This document shows, one piece after another, positions 7,114-15,467 of a stretch of 37,151 nucleotides of DNA. A model generated the notes under the pieces. That model was not told the DNA's origin, made no database searches, and worked only from the letters and a program-made list of their open reading frames with translations. Origin of the DNA: Phycisphaerae bacterium (GTDB taxonomy: Bacteria; Planctomycetota; Phycisphaerae; SM23-33). Numbering within the stretch: the stretch's first letter is position 1; each line of letters begins with the position of its first letter. The translations under genes and the position numbers were made by a program. Location of the stretch: the NCBI GenBank assembly GCA_030745875.1, contig JASLNT010000102.1:1-37151 (forward strand). Direction: 5' to 3'.

Positions 7114-9024
7114 ATGAAAAACTCCATGAAAACGTTCTGTCTGTTGTCTTGCGGAGTCCTGGTTGTTCTGGTGTTTGGCGGTTCTCAGGTCTGTGGCGCC
7201 GACAAGGGCGATGCCTGTTCGCGCGATGTCGTTATCGTCGGCGGGACTCCGGGCGGAATAATGGCCGCGATATCCGCTGCTCGCGGAGGGGCGAGTGCGG
7301 TTATTCTCGAGCGCACCAACCATATCGGCGGGCTGCCCGCCAACGGGCTGGGCGCGACCGATATCAGCACGCGAGGGTCCACGACCGGACTGTTCATGGA
7401 GTTCGTCAATCGTGTTTACAAACACTATGTCGACACCTATGGCGCCAAGTCGCGACAGGTTGCTCAGTGCAGCAGGGGATACCACTTCGAACCGAGCGTC
7501 GCCGAGATGGTGTTCGAACAGATGCTCGCTGAACACAAAGATAAGATCACCGTCTGCAAACTCAGGCAATTCGATGCGATGAAGAAGAACGTTGTTCTAA
7601 AGGATGGGGCGATTGCGGAGATCACCATACTCAATCGCGAGAGCAAAGGACTCGAACGGTATTCGGGCAAGGTCTTCATCGACGCGACATACGAGGGCGA
7701 TCTTGCGGCGGCCGCCGGCGCTCCGTTCCGGATCGGGCGTGAGGCGCAGAGCAAGTACAACGAACCGATGGCCGGCGTGGTCTTCGTCCGTTGGGGTTCG
7801 AGGAAACCAGGCGAGGGCACAACCGGAGCCGGCGACAACGCCGTCCAGGCCTACAACTACCGACTCTGTCTGACAAAAGACAAGAGCAATCAGATTACGA
7901 TAACCAAACCGAAACGTTACAACCGCAAGGAGTTCGTCTCGCTGATTGACGACATTAAGCTCAATCGCCACACGGGCGGGAATCCCAGAGCAATGGACTA
8001 CGACGGCATAGGACGCGTGGTTAACATGGTCACTACGCCCAACGACAAGACCGACGCCAACAACCAGCACCTGGCGTTCCTGTCTACGGATCTTCCGGAA
8101 GAGAACTGGCCCTGGCCGACGGCGAGTTGGGCGTGGCGCGACAATTATGAGAAACGCCTTCGCGACTACACGCTGGGATTGCTCTGGTTCGTGCAGAACG
8201 ATTCCGAGTTGCCCGAGGATTTCCGCAAGCGTTGTCTGTTGTGGGGTATGGCGAAGGATGAATACGCCGACAACGGCAACTTTCCCCGGCAGGTCTACGT
8301 TCGCGAGGGGCGCCGGATCGAGGGCGAACATCTGTTCACGGCGCTCGACGCTCGACAGGAGCGGGGCAGTATTCGCCCGCCGATCTACGCAAACAGCATA
8401 ACTTCAAGCCACTACAATCTCGACTCCCACGCCGTCCGAAAACGACAGGCCGGACGAGTGCATCTCGATGGATTCTTCAGCTATCCGACCAATCCGTACA
8501 CCGTTCCGTACGGTGTGATCGTACCGAAGAAGGTCGAAGGCCTCCTTACGCCCGTTCCTGTTTCCGGAACGCACGTCGGCTTCAGTACGTTGCGGATGGA
8601 GCCGTGCTGGATGGCGATGGGCCAGGCCGCCGGAGTCGCCGCCGTAATAAGCATTCGCGAGAAGACATCCCTGCGGAAGATAAATCCCTGGAAAATCCAA
8701 AAGGAGCTCCTGGGGCAAAATGCGATGCTGATCTACTTCAAGGACCTCAAACCGGGCGACCCTCACTATCAGTCCGCCCAGTTCTTCGCCGTGCGCCGAT
8801 TCCTCGGTCGGGAGGGCTGGACCGCACGCCTGGCCGAACCGGTAAGCGAAACGGACGCTGAAGCATGGGTGCGATGGTCCGGCCTTGAGAGCCCGAAAAC
8901 TTACAAGCCGGGCAAGACCACACGAGGGGAATTCCTCGACGCCCTGTATAAACTCGCCCGGAAACTACCGCCCAACAAAATGAACCAACTACGTGGGAAA
9001 AGCCGTCGACCAGGCAGAACCTGA
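7114..9024 (+). CDS. Secreted FAD-dependent oxidoreductase
   Basis: This 636-aa protein is of the FAD_oxidored type. The frame is open from TTG 7096, but ATG 7114 follows GAGG with a 6-nt gap and opens a clean signal peptide (TFCLLSCGVLVVLVFGG, cut near VCGA), so I use it. The dinucleotide-binding motif is VVIVGGTPGGIMAAI, followed by ILERTNHIGGLPANGLGATD. Near the C-terminus is the family-typical TLRMEPCWMAMGQAAGVAA, which closes the FAD site. It should oxidise or reduce a small or carbohydrate substrate outside the cytoplasm; the substrate is not visible. It is divergent from three cytochrome genes, which could accept its electrons. Convergent with it, 47 nt away, is an HzsA-related cytochrome. 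TTGTCA followed 17 nt later by TAAGCT (7056-7084) is a weak candidate promoter. Confidence 0.82.
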   Translation: MKNSMKTFCLLSCGVLVVLVFGGSQVCGADKGDACSRDVVIVGGTPGGIMAAISAARGGASAVILERTNHIGGLPANGLGATDISTRGSTTGLFMEFVNRVYKHYVDTYGAKSRQVAQCSRGYHFEPSVAEMVFEQMLAEHKDKITVCKLRQFDAMKKNVVLKDGAIAEITILNRESKGLERYSGKVFIDATYEGDLAAAAGAPFRIGREAQSKYNEPMAGVVFVRWGSRKPGEGTTGAGDNAVQAYNYRLCLTKDKSNQITITKPKRYNRKEFVSLIDDIKLNRHTGGNPRAMDYDGIGRVVNMVTTPNDKTDANNQHLAFLSTDLPEENWPWPTASWAWRDNYEKRLRDYTLGLLWFVQNDSELPEDFRKRCLLWGMAKDEYADNGNFPRQVYVREGRRIEGEHLFTALDARQERGSIRPPIYANSITSSHYNLDSHAVRKRQAGRVHLDGFFSYPTNPYTVPYGVIVPKKVEGLLTPVPVSGTHVGFSTLRMEPCWMAMGQAAGVAAVISIREKTSLRKINPWKIQKELLGQNAMLIYFKDLKPGDPHYQSAQFFAVRRFLGREGWTARLAEPVSETDAEAWVRWSGLESPKTYKPGKTTRGEFLDALYKLARKLPPNKMNQLRGKSRRPGRT

Positions 9025-9071
9025 AAACGCGAACAATACGTATGATGTTCTGACGCACGGCGAATCGGGTG

Positions 9072-11594
9072 TTACTCGATATCCGGCATGACCGTCTTTC
9101 CTCGGATTTGCTCTTTGGTTTTGACGTACGCCCCGAAGAAGTTGGAATTGCAGTCCAGCCAGAGTGTGATGCAGTGGAAGTCGCTCTGGGAGAGTTTCAC
9201 GGCTTTGTGCTTCTTGATCTTCTTCGTAGACGGTGAGATGTAGGGTTGCCCCTGGATCAGTTTCAGCAGTCGCGACGCACGGGCTCCAAACTGCCCCGGT
9301 GTGGTCCGCGTGGGTGTTCGCCCGGGCGATCGGCCTGACAGACCGAAGGCGAAGCCCATTCGGGCCATATCCTCCGACACAGGTTTCCCGCCGCAGGCCA
9401 GGGAGATATAGGATCGGCTCCAGGTTGGCGTTCCCCCGCCGTATCCGGAGCGTTTGATTGAGGCCGCCTCGCCAGACAGGTCCGGCGCTTTTTTGGCGTT
9501 CTTTTTGTGGCAGGGGACGCAGTTGCGGTCGAGCACCGGCTGGACCAGCAGCGGGAAGAGCACCGGATACGATCCAGGCGCGTCCGGACGAAGTTTGGAC
9601 GCGGCTCTGCCCGCCGCCAGCGGAGGGCTCCTGGTAGCGGGCGCTTTGTGCGTGTTTTCGTGACATCCAATACACGCCACAGTCTGCCCGGCCCGCACGT
9701 GCGTTCCAGACTGCATAGATTGCACCGCCAGCCCGCGATCGTCCAGAGCCTGGAAGTATACCAGTTTACCGCTCGGTAGCTTGAAATGCGCGCTTCCATC
9801 GGATTCCACCGGAACTACGCCCAGCACGCCGCGGCAGAGAGATTCGCTGGCTACGCTTATGTCAGGGCGGTTCATCCAGGTGTTGTTCCGTTTGGGGAAC
9901 AACTGGATGACTCGCAAAGCGGTTATCCTGGTCCCCTTTGGCCAGGGCTTCCGCCCGTCGTAGACGTTCAGGCAGAGCAGCGAGCCCTCTCCAGGCTTCG
10001 GTCGATCTGTCGTCGCCTGTCGAGTTGAGAGCGTGACCGGTCCTTTGGCGACCTGGGGTTCTATCGTCGTTACGACCTGGGGCGTGGTGCGCTTGCGAAG
10101 CGGTGCGGGGCTGAAGCATCCGATCGCCGGGTCCCGGTAGAGCAACTCGTGGTTTCCGAAGCTGTCGATGAGGTATATTCCGAACGAGTCGCGCCCGGTT
10201 CCGCATCTCATGGCGCACAGGAAGTAATCTTCACTCAGCGGCCAGGCGGTCGAGTAGTTCATACGTCCTCGCTCCACCTCCGGAAACCGTTCGTAGGGCG
10301 TCAGGCGTTTTAGTTGCGACATTGCGTCATCGTCCGGTATGCGGGGATCCAGAATCACCAGCGACCCGCATGCGGCATTGTGGTGCGGTGCGGCGGTTGC
10401 GACGAACTTGTGTGAGCCCGGGATCGGCATGATGTTCTGTTCCTGGTCCGGGCGCGCGTTGCGGCGAACCGGATAGTTCCCGTGTATTGCTCTTGGGTCG
10501 CGTCCGTCGGGAGCTACAATCCACGGATGATGGGCTATGCAGTCTCCGCGGTCGATGTAGTCCCAGCGCGTGTAGACGATGCGCCCGTGATGAGTGATCG
10601 CCGGATGCCACTCGAACGATTCGTGAAAACTGATGGCCGTGACGCCCGAACCGTTAGCGTTCATAGTGTGCAGCACATGGTTCGGTGTTGGTCCGCCGCA
10701 CCGCGAAACTCCGCGCCTTCGCTCGGAGATGAAGACTACGCGTCCGTCGGGCAGCCATCGCGGCCAGACGTCGTTGTAGACCCCGTCGGTAAGCTGTCGC
10801 AAGTCTGATCCGTCGAGGTTCACCGAGAACAGGTGATGCACGCCTTTGGGGTTGTTGCGCGGTATCCCGGCCGGACCCTGCAACTGCGAGTAGGCGAAGA
10901 TGATGTGCTTGGCGTCGTAATGCAGATCCAGCGAATTAACAGCCCCCAGCCCGCTCTTGGACCCGCCGGGAGGACCCAGACGCAGCTTCTGTCCCTTTAG
11001 ACGGCCGTTGGCGACGACCGAACGCTCCAGCAGGTCGCTGACGACCGGTTTGTCGCCGAATGCTCCGGACAACACGAACAGCCCGCCCCCCGGCCGGGAG
11101 TTCTTGTCTCCTGTCGAGTGGCCCCACGCGCGGTTGCGTTTGATGAACAAGAGCGAATCGAAGTTCAGCAGGGGATTGGCCAGGGCGATTCGTCGACGGA
11201 GGCGGCTGATTTGAATGAACAGCGCCTCTTGCCGGTCTTTATCGCGCGGCGCTCGGGCGAGGCGATGCAGTTCCTTTCGCTCCCGGGTGAAGTCTCTCTC
11301 GGGCTTGGCGCGCCGGATGTCCGCCAGGAGCGCCTTGGTGCGGCGGAGGATTACGGATATGGGGCTCCTGTCTCCGGGCAGGATCAGGGCGTCGCGCCGG
11401 TATGTCTGTGACGAGATTCGTTTCGCCCAGGCGGTGTCGGCCATCTGGGTCTTGATGACGCGGAATTGTCGGCTGGCTTCCCTGGTCAGGTCCAGTTTGA
11501 CGCCTTTACCGCCCGCCCCCTGCGATGTCCGTGCCAATGCCGTGCAGAGAACAAGGATGACGACAGCAAAGCGTCGCATCGTTTTTGTGTGCAT
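9072..11594 (-). CDS. HzsA-related propeller / cytochrome c protein
   Basis: This 840-aa secreted protein begins MHTKTMRRFAVVILVLCTALA after an ideal AGGAG with a 6-nt gap. Residues of about 190-480 form a TolB/PD40-like propeller (LDGSDLRQLTDGVYNDVWPRW, PDGRVVFISERR). The C-terminal part carries two haem c sites, CIGCH at 641-645 and CVPCH at 692-696, and ends in the SDFHCITLWLDCNSNFFGAY region. That order matches proteins named HzsA-related after hydrazine synthase alpha subunit, which are common in planctomycetes that do not perform anammox. I see no partner hydrazine synthase subunits, so an anammox role is not supported. A redox function outside the cytoplasm is likely; the substrate is unknown. 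It is transcribed alone from its own promoter at 11657-11685. Confidence 0.8.
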   Translation of the reverse strand: MHTKTMRRFAVVILVLCTALARTSQGAGGKGVKLDLTREASRQFRVIKTQMADTAWAKRISSQTYRRDALILPGDRSPISVILRRTKALLADIRRAKPERDFTRERKELHRLARAPRDKDRQEALFIQISRLRRRIALANPLLNFDSLLFIKRNRAWGHSTGDKNSRPGGGLFVLSGAFGDKPVVSDLLERSVVANGRLKGQKLRLGPPGGSKSGLGAVNSLDLHYDAKHIIFAYSQLQGPAGIPRNNPKGVHHLFSVNLDGSDLRQLTDGVYNDVWPRWLPDGRVVFISERRRGVSRCGGPTPNHVLHTMNANGSGVTAISFHESFEWHPAITHHGRIVYTRWDYIDRGDCIAHHPWIVAPDGRDPRAIHGNYPVRRNARPDQEQNIMPIPGSHKFVATAAPHHNAACGSLVILDPRIPDDDAMSQLKRLTPYERFPEVERGRMNYSTAWPLSEDYFLCAMRCGTGRDSFGIYLIDSFGNHELLYRDPAIGCFSPAPLRKRTTPQVVTTIEPQVAKGPVTLSTRQATTDRPKPGEGSLLCLNVYDGRKPWPKGTRITALRVIQLFPKRNNTWMNRPDISVASESLCRGVLGVVPVESDGSAHFKLPSGKLVYFQALDDRGLAVQSMQSGTHVRAGQTVACIGCHENTHKAPATRSPPLAAGRAASKLRPDAPGSYPVLFPLLVQPVLDRNCVPCHKKNAKKAPDLSGEAASIKRSGYGGGTPTWSRSYISLACGGKPVSEDMARMGFAFGLSGRSPGRTPTRTTPGQFGARASRLLKLIQGQPYISPSTKKIKKHKAVKLSQSDFHCITLWLDCNSNFFGAYVKTKEQIRGKTVMPDIE

Positions 11595-11656
11595 AATGTT
11601 CTCCTGCAGCGATTGTGGCGTCTCGGCGCGGCCGACCGGATTTGCCTACCGGTGGG

Positions 11657-11685
11657 ATTATAGTCAAACGCCCGTCGGCTGACAA
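11657..11685 (-). promoter_or_regulatory. Sigma-70-type promoter of the HzsA-related gene
   Basis: TTGTCA (11680-11685), exactly 17 nt, TATAAT (11657-11662), read on the minus strand. It is a five-of-six and a six-of-six match with ideal spacing, the best promoter in the window. The predicted start is near 11650, giving a leader of about 55 nt. Confidence 0.7.
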
Positions 11686-11818
11686 GATTGGCGGGGTTCG
11701 GATCAGGGCTTGAGGCCGATGGCGTGCAGCTGACAGGCTGCAATCCGGCGCCTTTTGACGTCGCAAGCCAACGTGAGAGTAAATGCTTGCAATCCGCCGA
11801 ACTGTTGCTAGAACTGAA

Positions 11819-11831
11819 ACTGTGCAACAGT
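11819..11831. promoter_or_regulatory. Palindrome ACTGT-GCA-ACAGT, possible operator
   Basis: A perfect 5-bp inverted repeat around GCA, about 80 nt upstream of the HEAT-YtfQ start. Odd-centred short palindromes like this are typical of repressor sites, but the length allows chance. Confidence 0.25.
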
Positions 11832-11911
11832 GTGTTTCTCAACGCCGTTCACGGCTTCACACACGTGATGGGGCTTGAGCGGTTGTGAATCATTGATATG
11901 GGGTATTACTC

Positions 11912-13849
11912 ATGAGGACGTTACGCGCGGCTTTGCTTACCATTATCGTGACGGTTGCAGTTCTTTCGCCCCACGCCGCCTCCGCCGCCGAACCTTCGCG
12001 TGATGATGCGCTTGGCGTGTTGGACGAACTCCGGTTGGCGGGCTTCGACGGCGTATTGGCGCAGTTTCACCGTGCTCCGGAATGGAGTTTTCTGAGGGGA
12101 AGGGGACAGGTTATCCATTTGCTCAAGAATGGGGCGTTTGTTCCGGCGCTGCTCAAGGAACTGGCGGGGGATGGCCAATGGGGACGCGCCGAGAAGTTGT
12201 TTGGCAAGGAACGCCTGAGGAGGCGGGCGGTGTTGCATGGTGTGAAACCCGATGATTGCTACGCGCTCATGCTCAAGAACGGTAAGGCCGAAGCAGTGTT
12301 CTGGTGGAACGGTCAGCGACTGTTGATTCTCCATTACAGCCTGCCGGCGGCGAGAAAACCGTATGAGGAGTATGTGCGGGCCGCTTCGCAACGACTTATG
12401 CAAAGGGCGTCCGGAAGCGATTCGAAACGCGGGGCGGACTGTAGCGGACTGGGCAACATGGGACCGAAGGCGGAAGACGCGATACCGGCGATTTCGAAAC
12501 TGCTTGCCAGTGACGATCAATACTCCCGCGTACAAGCGGCTATTGCATTGTGGCGGATCGATCGTAAGAGTTTAGTATCCGTCCCTCCGTTGATAGAAGC
12601 GCTAGCCAACGCGACGTTGGACGTGAAAACCCGAGCACTGGCCGCCGAGGGGCTGGGGATTGTCGGACCGCGAGCCCGCAGCGCTGAACTCACAATGCTT
12701 GCGGCCGTTGACGAAAAGGCCCCAATACTCAGGGTTTGGGCCGCATGGGCCCTGTGGAAGACCACGGGCGATCCAAAACCTGCATTGCCTGTCATGTTTG
12801 AACTGCTGAAGGATCCCAACCCGCAGGTTTCGGATTTGGCGGCGAAAACGCTCGGTGAAATGGGATTGGACAGCAAGTCTCTGGCGGGGTTGCGTGCGGT
12901 GGGCTTCCGGGCTGTGACAGTCGGTTTCTCGCAAATCGGTTCGGAAAGCAAGTGGCGAACAGCCAATACGCTTTCGATCAAGAGCGAGGCCCGCAAGCGC
13001 GGGGTGGATTTGCGTGTCACCGACGCCCAGCAAAAGCAGGAGAACCAGATAAAGGCGTTGCGAGCATTCATCGAACAGAAGGTCGATATTATTGTTCTGG
13101 CTCCGGTGGTCGTCACCGGTTGGGCCTCCGTGTTTAAAGAAATCAAGGCCGCCGGAATACCGGTCATTCTGACCGATAGGGCGGTGGATGTGCACGACAA
13201 GTCATTGTACGTTACGGTCCTGGCGGCGGACTTTGTCGAAGAAGGGCGGGCCGCGGCGCGATGGCTCGTCAAGAACACCAAAGGCGATCTGAGAATCTTC
13301 GAGTTGTGCGGTACGCCTGGAGCCCGTGTTGAGATCGAACGCCGGAAGGGATTTGAGGAAATCATCGCCCAACACCCGAGGATCAGAATTATCAAGTCGT
13401 GTTCGGCTGATTTCAGATCCAGCCGGGCCAAGGAGGTCACCGAAGCGTTTTTGACGACTTCGGAAGCCAAGAAATGCAACGCGATTTACGCCCATAATGA
13501 TGGAATGGCGCTCGGGGCGATCCAGGCGATTAAGGCCGCCAACCTGAAACCCGGAAAGGACATCAAAATAGTATCAATCGACGCGGTAAGGGATGCGCTT
13601 AAGGCTTTGCTGGCTGGCGAACTGAATTGCAGCGTCGAATGCAGCCCGCGAATCGGTCCACAGCTCTTTGATATTATCGAAGCCGTGCTGGCGGCGAGGA
13701 AACTGACCGCTGCAGCTGGACACAAACTCCTGAAATCCGATCTTGCAAAGGCGCTGGGGGGAGGGGTCATCGAAAAGCGCATAGCAGTGAAGACCCGCGT
13801 TTTCGACCAGTCGATAACCAAAGAGATCCTCAAGCAACGAGACTACTAA
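11912..13849 (+). CDS. HEAT-repeat / YtfQ-like sugar-binding fusion protein
   Basis: This 645-aa protein has a signal peptide (LRAALLTIIVTVAVLSPHAASAA). Residues of about 30-165 are unassigned. Residues of about 175-320 are HEAT-type repeats (GLGNMGPKAEDAIPAISKLL; AAEGLGIVGPRA; AKTLGEMG). Residues of about 333-630 are a periplasmic sugar-binding protein close to YtfQ, the galactofuranose-binding protein. Shared signatures are TVGFSQIGSESKWRTAN, QQKQENQIKALRAF, LAPVVVTGW, DKSLYVTV, YAHNDGMALGAIQAIK and LKPGKD. YtfQ itself is about 318 residues and starts right after its signal peptide, so about 310 residues have been added here. No ABC permease or ATPase lies nearby, which argues for a sensing or scaffolding role instead of uptake; that is inference. 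GGGG lies 8 nt before the ATG. An esterase gene follows after 138 nt with its own promoter. Confidence 0.82.
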   Translation: MRTLRAALLTIIVTVAVLSPHAASAAEPSRDDALGVLDELRLAGFDGVLAQFHRAPEWSFLRGRGQVIHLLKNGAFVPALLKELAGDGQWGRAEKLFGKERLRRRAVLHGVKPDDCYALMLKNGKAEAVFWWNGQRLLILHYSLPAARKPYEEYVRAASQRLMQRASGSDSKRGADCSGLGNMGPKAEDAIPAISKLLASDDQYSRVQAAIALWRIDRKSLVSVPPLIEALANATLDVKTRALAAEGLGIVGPRARSAELTMLAAVDEKAPILRVWAAWALWKTTGDPKPALPVMFELLKDPNPQVSDLAAKTLGEMGLDSKSLAGLRAVGFRAVTVGFSQIGSESKWRTANTLSIKSEARKRGVDLRVTDAQQKQENQIKALRAFIEQKVDIIVLAPVVVTGWASVFKEIKAAGIPVILTDRAVDVHDKSLYVTVLAADFVEEGRAAARWLVKNTKGDLRIFELCGTPGARVEIERRKGFEEIIAQHPRIRIIKSCSADFRSSRAKEVTEAFLTTSEAKKCNAIYAHNDGMALGAIQAIKAANLKPGKDIKIVSIDAVRDALKALLAGELNCSVECSPRIGPQLFDIIEAVLAARKLTAAAGHKLLKSDLAKALGGGVIEKRIAVKTRVFDQSITKEILKQRDY

Positions 13850-13907
13850 CCGAGCGTACGGATTTTCGCGCAATTCTAAACCTGCGCACCGTCGCCCAAA
13901 CACGTGA

Positions 13908-13941
13908 CTCGATTTGCACAACGCTTCTTATCGAGTACAAT
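13908..13941 (+). promoter_or_regulatory. Promoter with overlapping inverted repeat before the esterase gene
   Basis: TTGCAC (13914-13919), 16 nt, TACAAT (13936-13941), about 46 nt before the ATG at 13988. A perfect inverted repeat, CTCGAT (13908-13913) and ATCGAG (13930-13935), brackets the -35 box and abuts the -10 box. A repressor binding there would block transcription. The -10 is good and the -35 mediocre. Confidence 0.4.
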
Positions 13942-13987
13942 CGCCCCGAATGCTCGACGATAGGCGCCGGGCGGGAGGTTCAGCACC

Positions 13988-15394
13988 ATGAAGTTTCCCA
14001 GAAGAACACTTTTGCTAACGATTTTCGCTGCATGCATTGTTGTACGTGCGCGGGCGGGGTTCGGTGAAGTTGCATTACCCGCCGTGTTCAGCGACAAGAT
14101 GGTTCTGCAGCGGGATCTTCCAGTTCCCGTGTGGGGAACCGCATCACCAAGAGAGAAAATATCAGTCTCCTTCGCCAACCAAACCGTGACGACCGCCGCC
14201 GACGGTCAGGGCAAATGGATGGTCAAACTGAATCCTCTCAAGACATCTGAAACCGAACGGAAGATGACCGTCAAGGGATCCAACGTCATCACTTTTTCAG
14301 GCGTCCTGGTCGGCGAGGTTTGGTTGTGCAGCGGTCAGTCGAACATGGCCATGAAATTCGTTAAATCAAAGGGACGCTCGATAGATCCCAAGGCGTTCAA
14401 GCAGGACCTGTCGAGATTTAGATTCATCGCCAGGCAAGGCTGGACCGCGCTGACTCCGAGATCGCAGCAGTCGCTATCCTGTGTGGCGTATTATTTTGGG
14501 ATCGAGCTTTATAGGGAGTTGAAGATTCCCATCGGTCTGATTCTTCGATACAACTCCGGAACGCCGATCCAGGCCTGGATGCCGAAAGACGCCTCCGAGG
14601 TGATCCGCAAGAAACTGAACATTCCGAAAGACTGGAAGGACAATGCGCCCAATCGCCTCCCGGGCGTTCAATTCGATGATAAGATCGCCCCAATCGCACC
14701 GGTCGCATTTCGCGGAGTGATTTGGTACCAGGGGGAACGAAACGCCAAAGCCCGGACCGGATGGGAATACGATCGCCTGCTCGGTTTCCATATCAAGACG
14801 TGGCGAGAGCTGTGGGCCGAGCGTTCGGGATTGAAGTTGCGGAAATTCCCATTCTACTACGTGCAAGTCCCCACGCAGGAAAGCCCCGTCGACGCCGAAT
14901 GGCCGTGGTTGCGAGACGCTATGCGAAGAACGCTGGACAGCACGGAGAACACGGGCATGGCGATCTACTATGATTACGGTCCGAGCCTGCATCCGGCGAA
15001 TAAACAGCCTGCCGGGAAGCGTCTGTCGCTCTGGGCGCTGGCGAGAGATTATGGTCGGAAGAATCTCGTTCATTGCGGCCCGCTGCTCGACAAGATTCAG
15101 ATTAAGGACGCCAGGGCGGTGCTGACTTTCAAGCATGTCGGCGGGGGACTGAAAAGCGCTTCGGGCGGTAAGCTCAAGTTCTTTGAGATCGCCGGGAAGG
15201 ATGGGAAGTACGTTGCCGCCGAAGCCGGAATCGAAGGCCAAACCGTGGTCGTTCAGAGCACGAAAGTGTCAAAACCCGTTTATGTTCGATATCTCTTCAG
15301 GAAACCCCAGCCGAACGCGGAAGTCAGCCTGATAAATACAGAAGGTCTGCCCGCATCATCATTTATGACCGATAACTTCAAGCCGCCCAGATAA
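13988..15394 (+). CDS. Sialate O-acetylesterase-type carbohydrate esterase
   Basis: This 468-aa secreted protein of the SASA/SGNH type should remove acetyl groups from sugars. GGAGG precedes the ATG by 9 nt. It has a signal peptide (RTLLLTIFAACIVVRARA). A beta-sandwich start (LPAVFSDKMVLQRDLPVPVWG) is followed by the catalytic block VWLCSGQSNMAMKF, whose Ser118 is the expected nucleophile. The conserved VIWYQGERNA block (about 245) supplies the oxyanion-hole region, and SLHPANKQPAGKRL (about 335) holds the likely catalytic His. These are the normal motifs in the normal order, so activity is plausible. Sialic acid need not be the substrate; planctomycete members may act on acetylated plant or algal glycans. 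It follows the HEAT-YtfQ gene and converges with the kinase gene. Confidence 0.88.
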   Translation: MKFPRRTLLLTIFAACIVVRARAGFGEVALPAVFSDKMVLQRDLPVPVWGTASPREKISVSFANQTVTTAADGQGKWMVKLNPLKTSETERKMTVKGSNVITFSGVLVGEVWLCSGQSNMAMKFVKSKGRSIDPKAFKQDLSRFRFIARQGWTALTPRSQQSLSCVAYYFGIELYRELKIPIGLILRYNSGTPIQAWMPKDASEVIRKKLNIPKDWKDNAPNRLPGVQFDDKIAPIAPVAFRGVIWYQGERNAKARTGWEYDRLLGFHIKTWRELWAERSGLKLRKFPFYYVQVPTQESPVDAEWPWLRDAMRRTLDSTENTGMAIYYDYGPSLHPANKQPAGKRLSLWALARDYGRKNLVHCGPLLDKIQIKDARAVLTFKHVGGGLKSASGGKLKFFEIAGKDGKYVAAEAGIEGQTVVVQSTKVSKPVYVRYLFRKPQPNAEVSLINTEGLPASSFMTDNFKPPR

Positions 15395-15467
15395 ACAGTC
15401 GCCGACCGGGAATACGGAGAATACGAACGTTTTGGTTCGGCTGGCCTTGGACGGATTTTCGATCCGC

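Larger units (their letters stand above)
11595..11911. other. Divergent intergenic region with regulatory signals
   Basis: This 316-nt gap separates the HzsA-related gene (-) from the HEAT-YtfQ gene (+). It holds a strong minus-strand promoter at 11657-11685 and a short palindrome at 11819-11831. CTGTTGC and GCAACAG form a further 7-bp inverted repeat that includes part of that palindrome. A plus-strand promoter is not obvious; TTGACG near 11756 with a loosely spaced TAAATG is the only candidate. I see no RNA gene or ORF with good start signals. Confidence 0.5.

Noticed and set aside
9072..11594. A true hydrazine synthase alpha subunit, implying anammox
   Set aside because: Beta and gamma subunits and other anammox genes are absent. 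HzsA-related proteins are widespread in planctomycetes without anammox.
11912..15394. A galactofuranose ABC transporter operon
   Set aside because: Only the binding-protein half is present and it is fused to HEAT repeats; the next gene is an esterase.
15424..15439. CGAAC-GTTTTG-GTTCG hairpin as terminator between the esterase and kinase genes
   Set aside because: The stem is only 5 bp with moderate GC and there is no T-tract on either strand.
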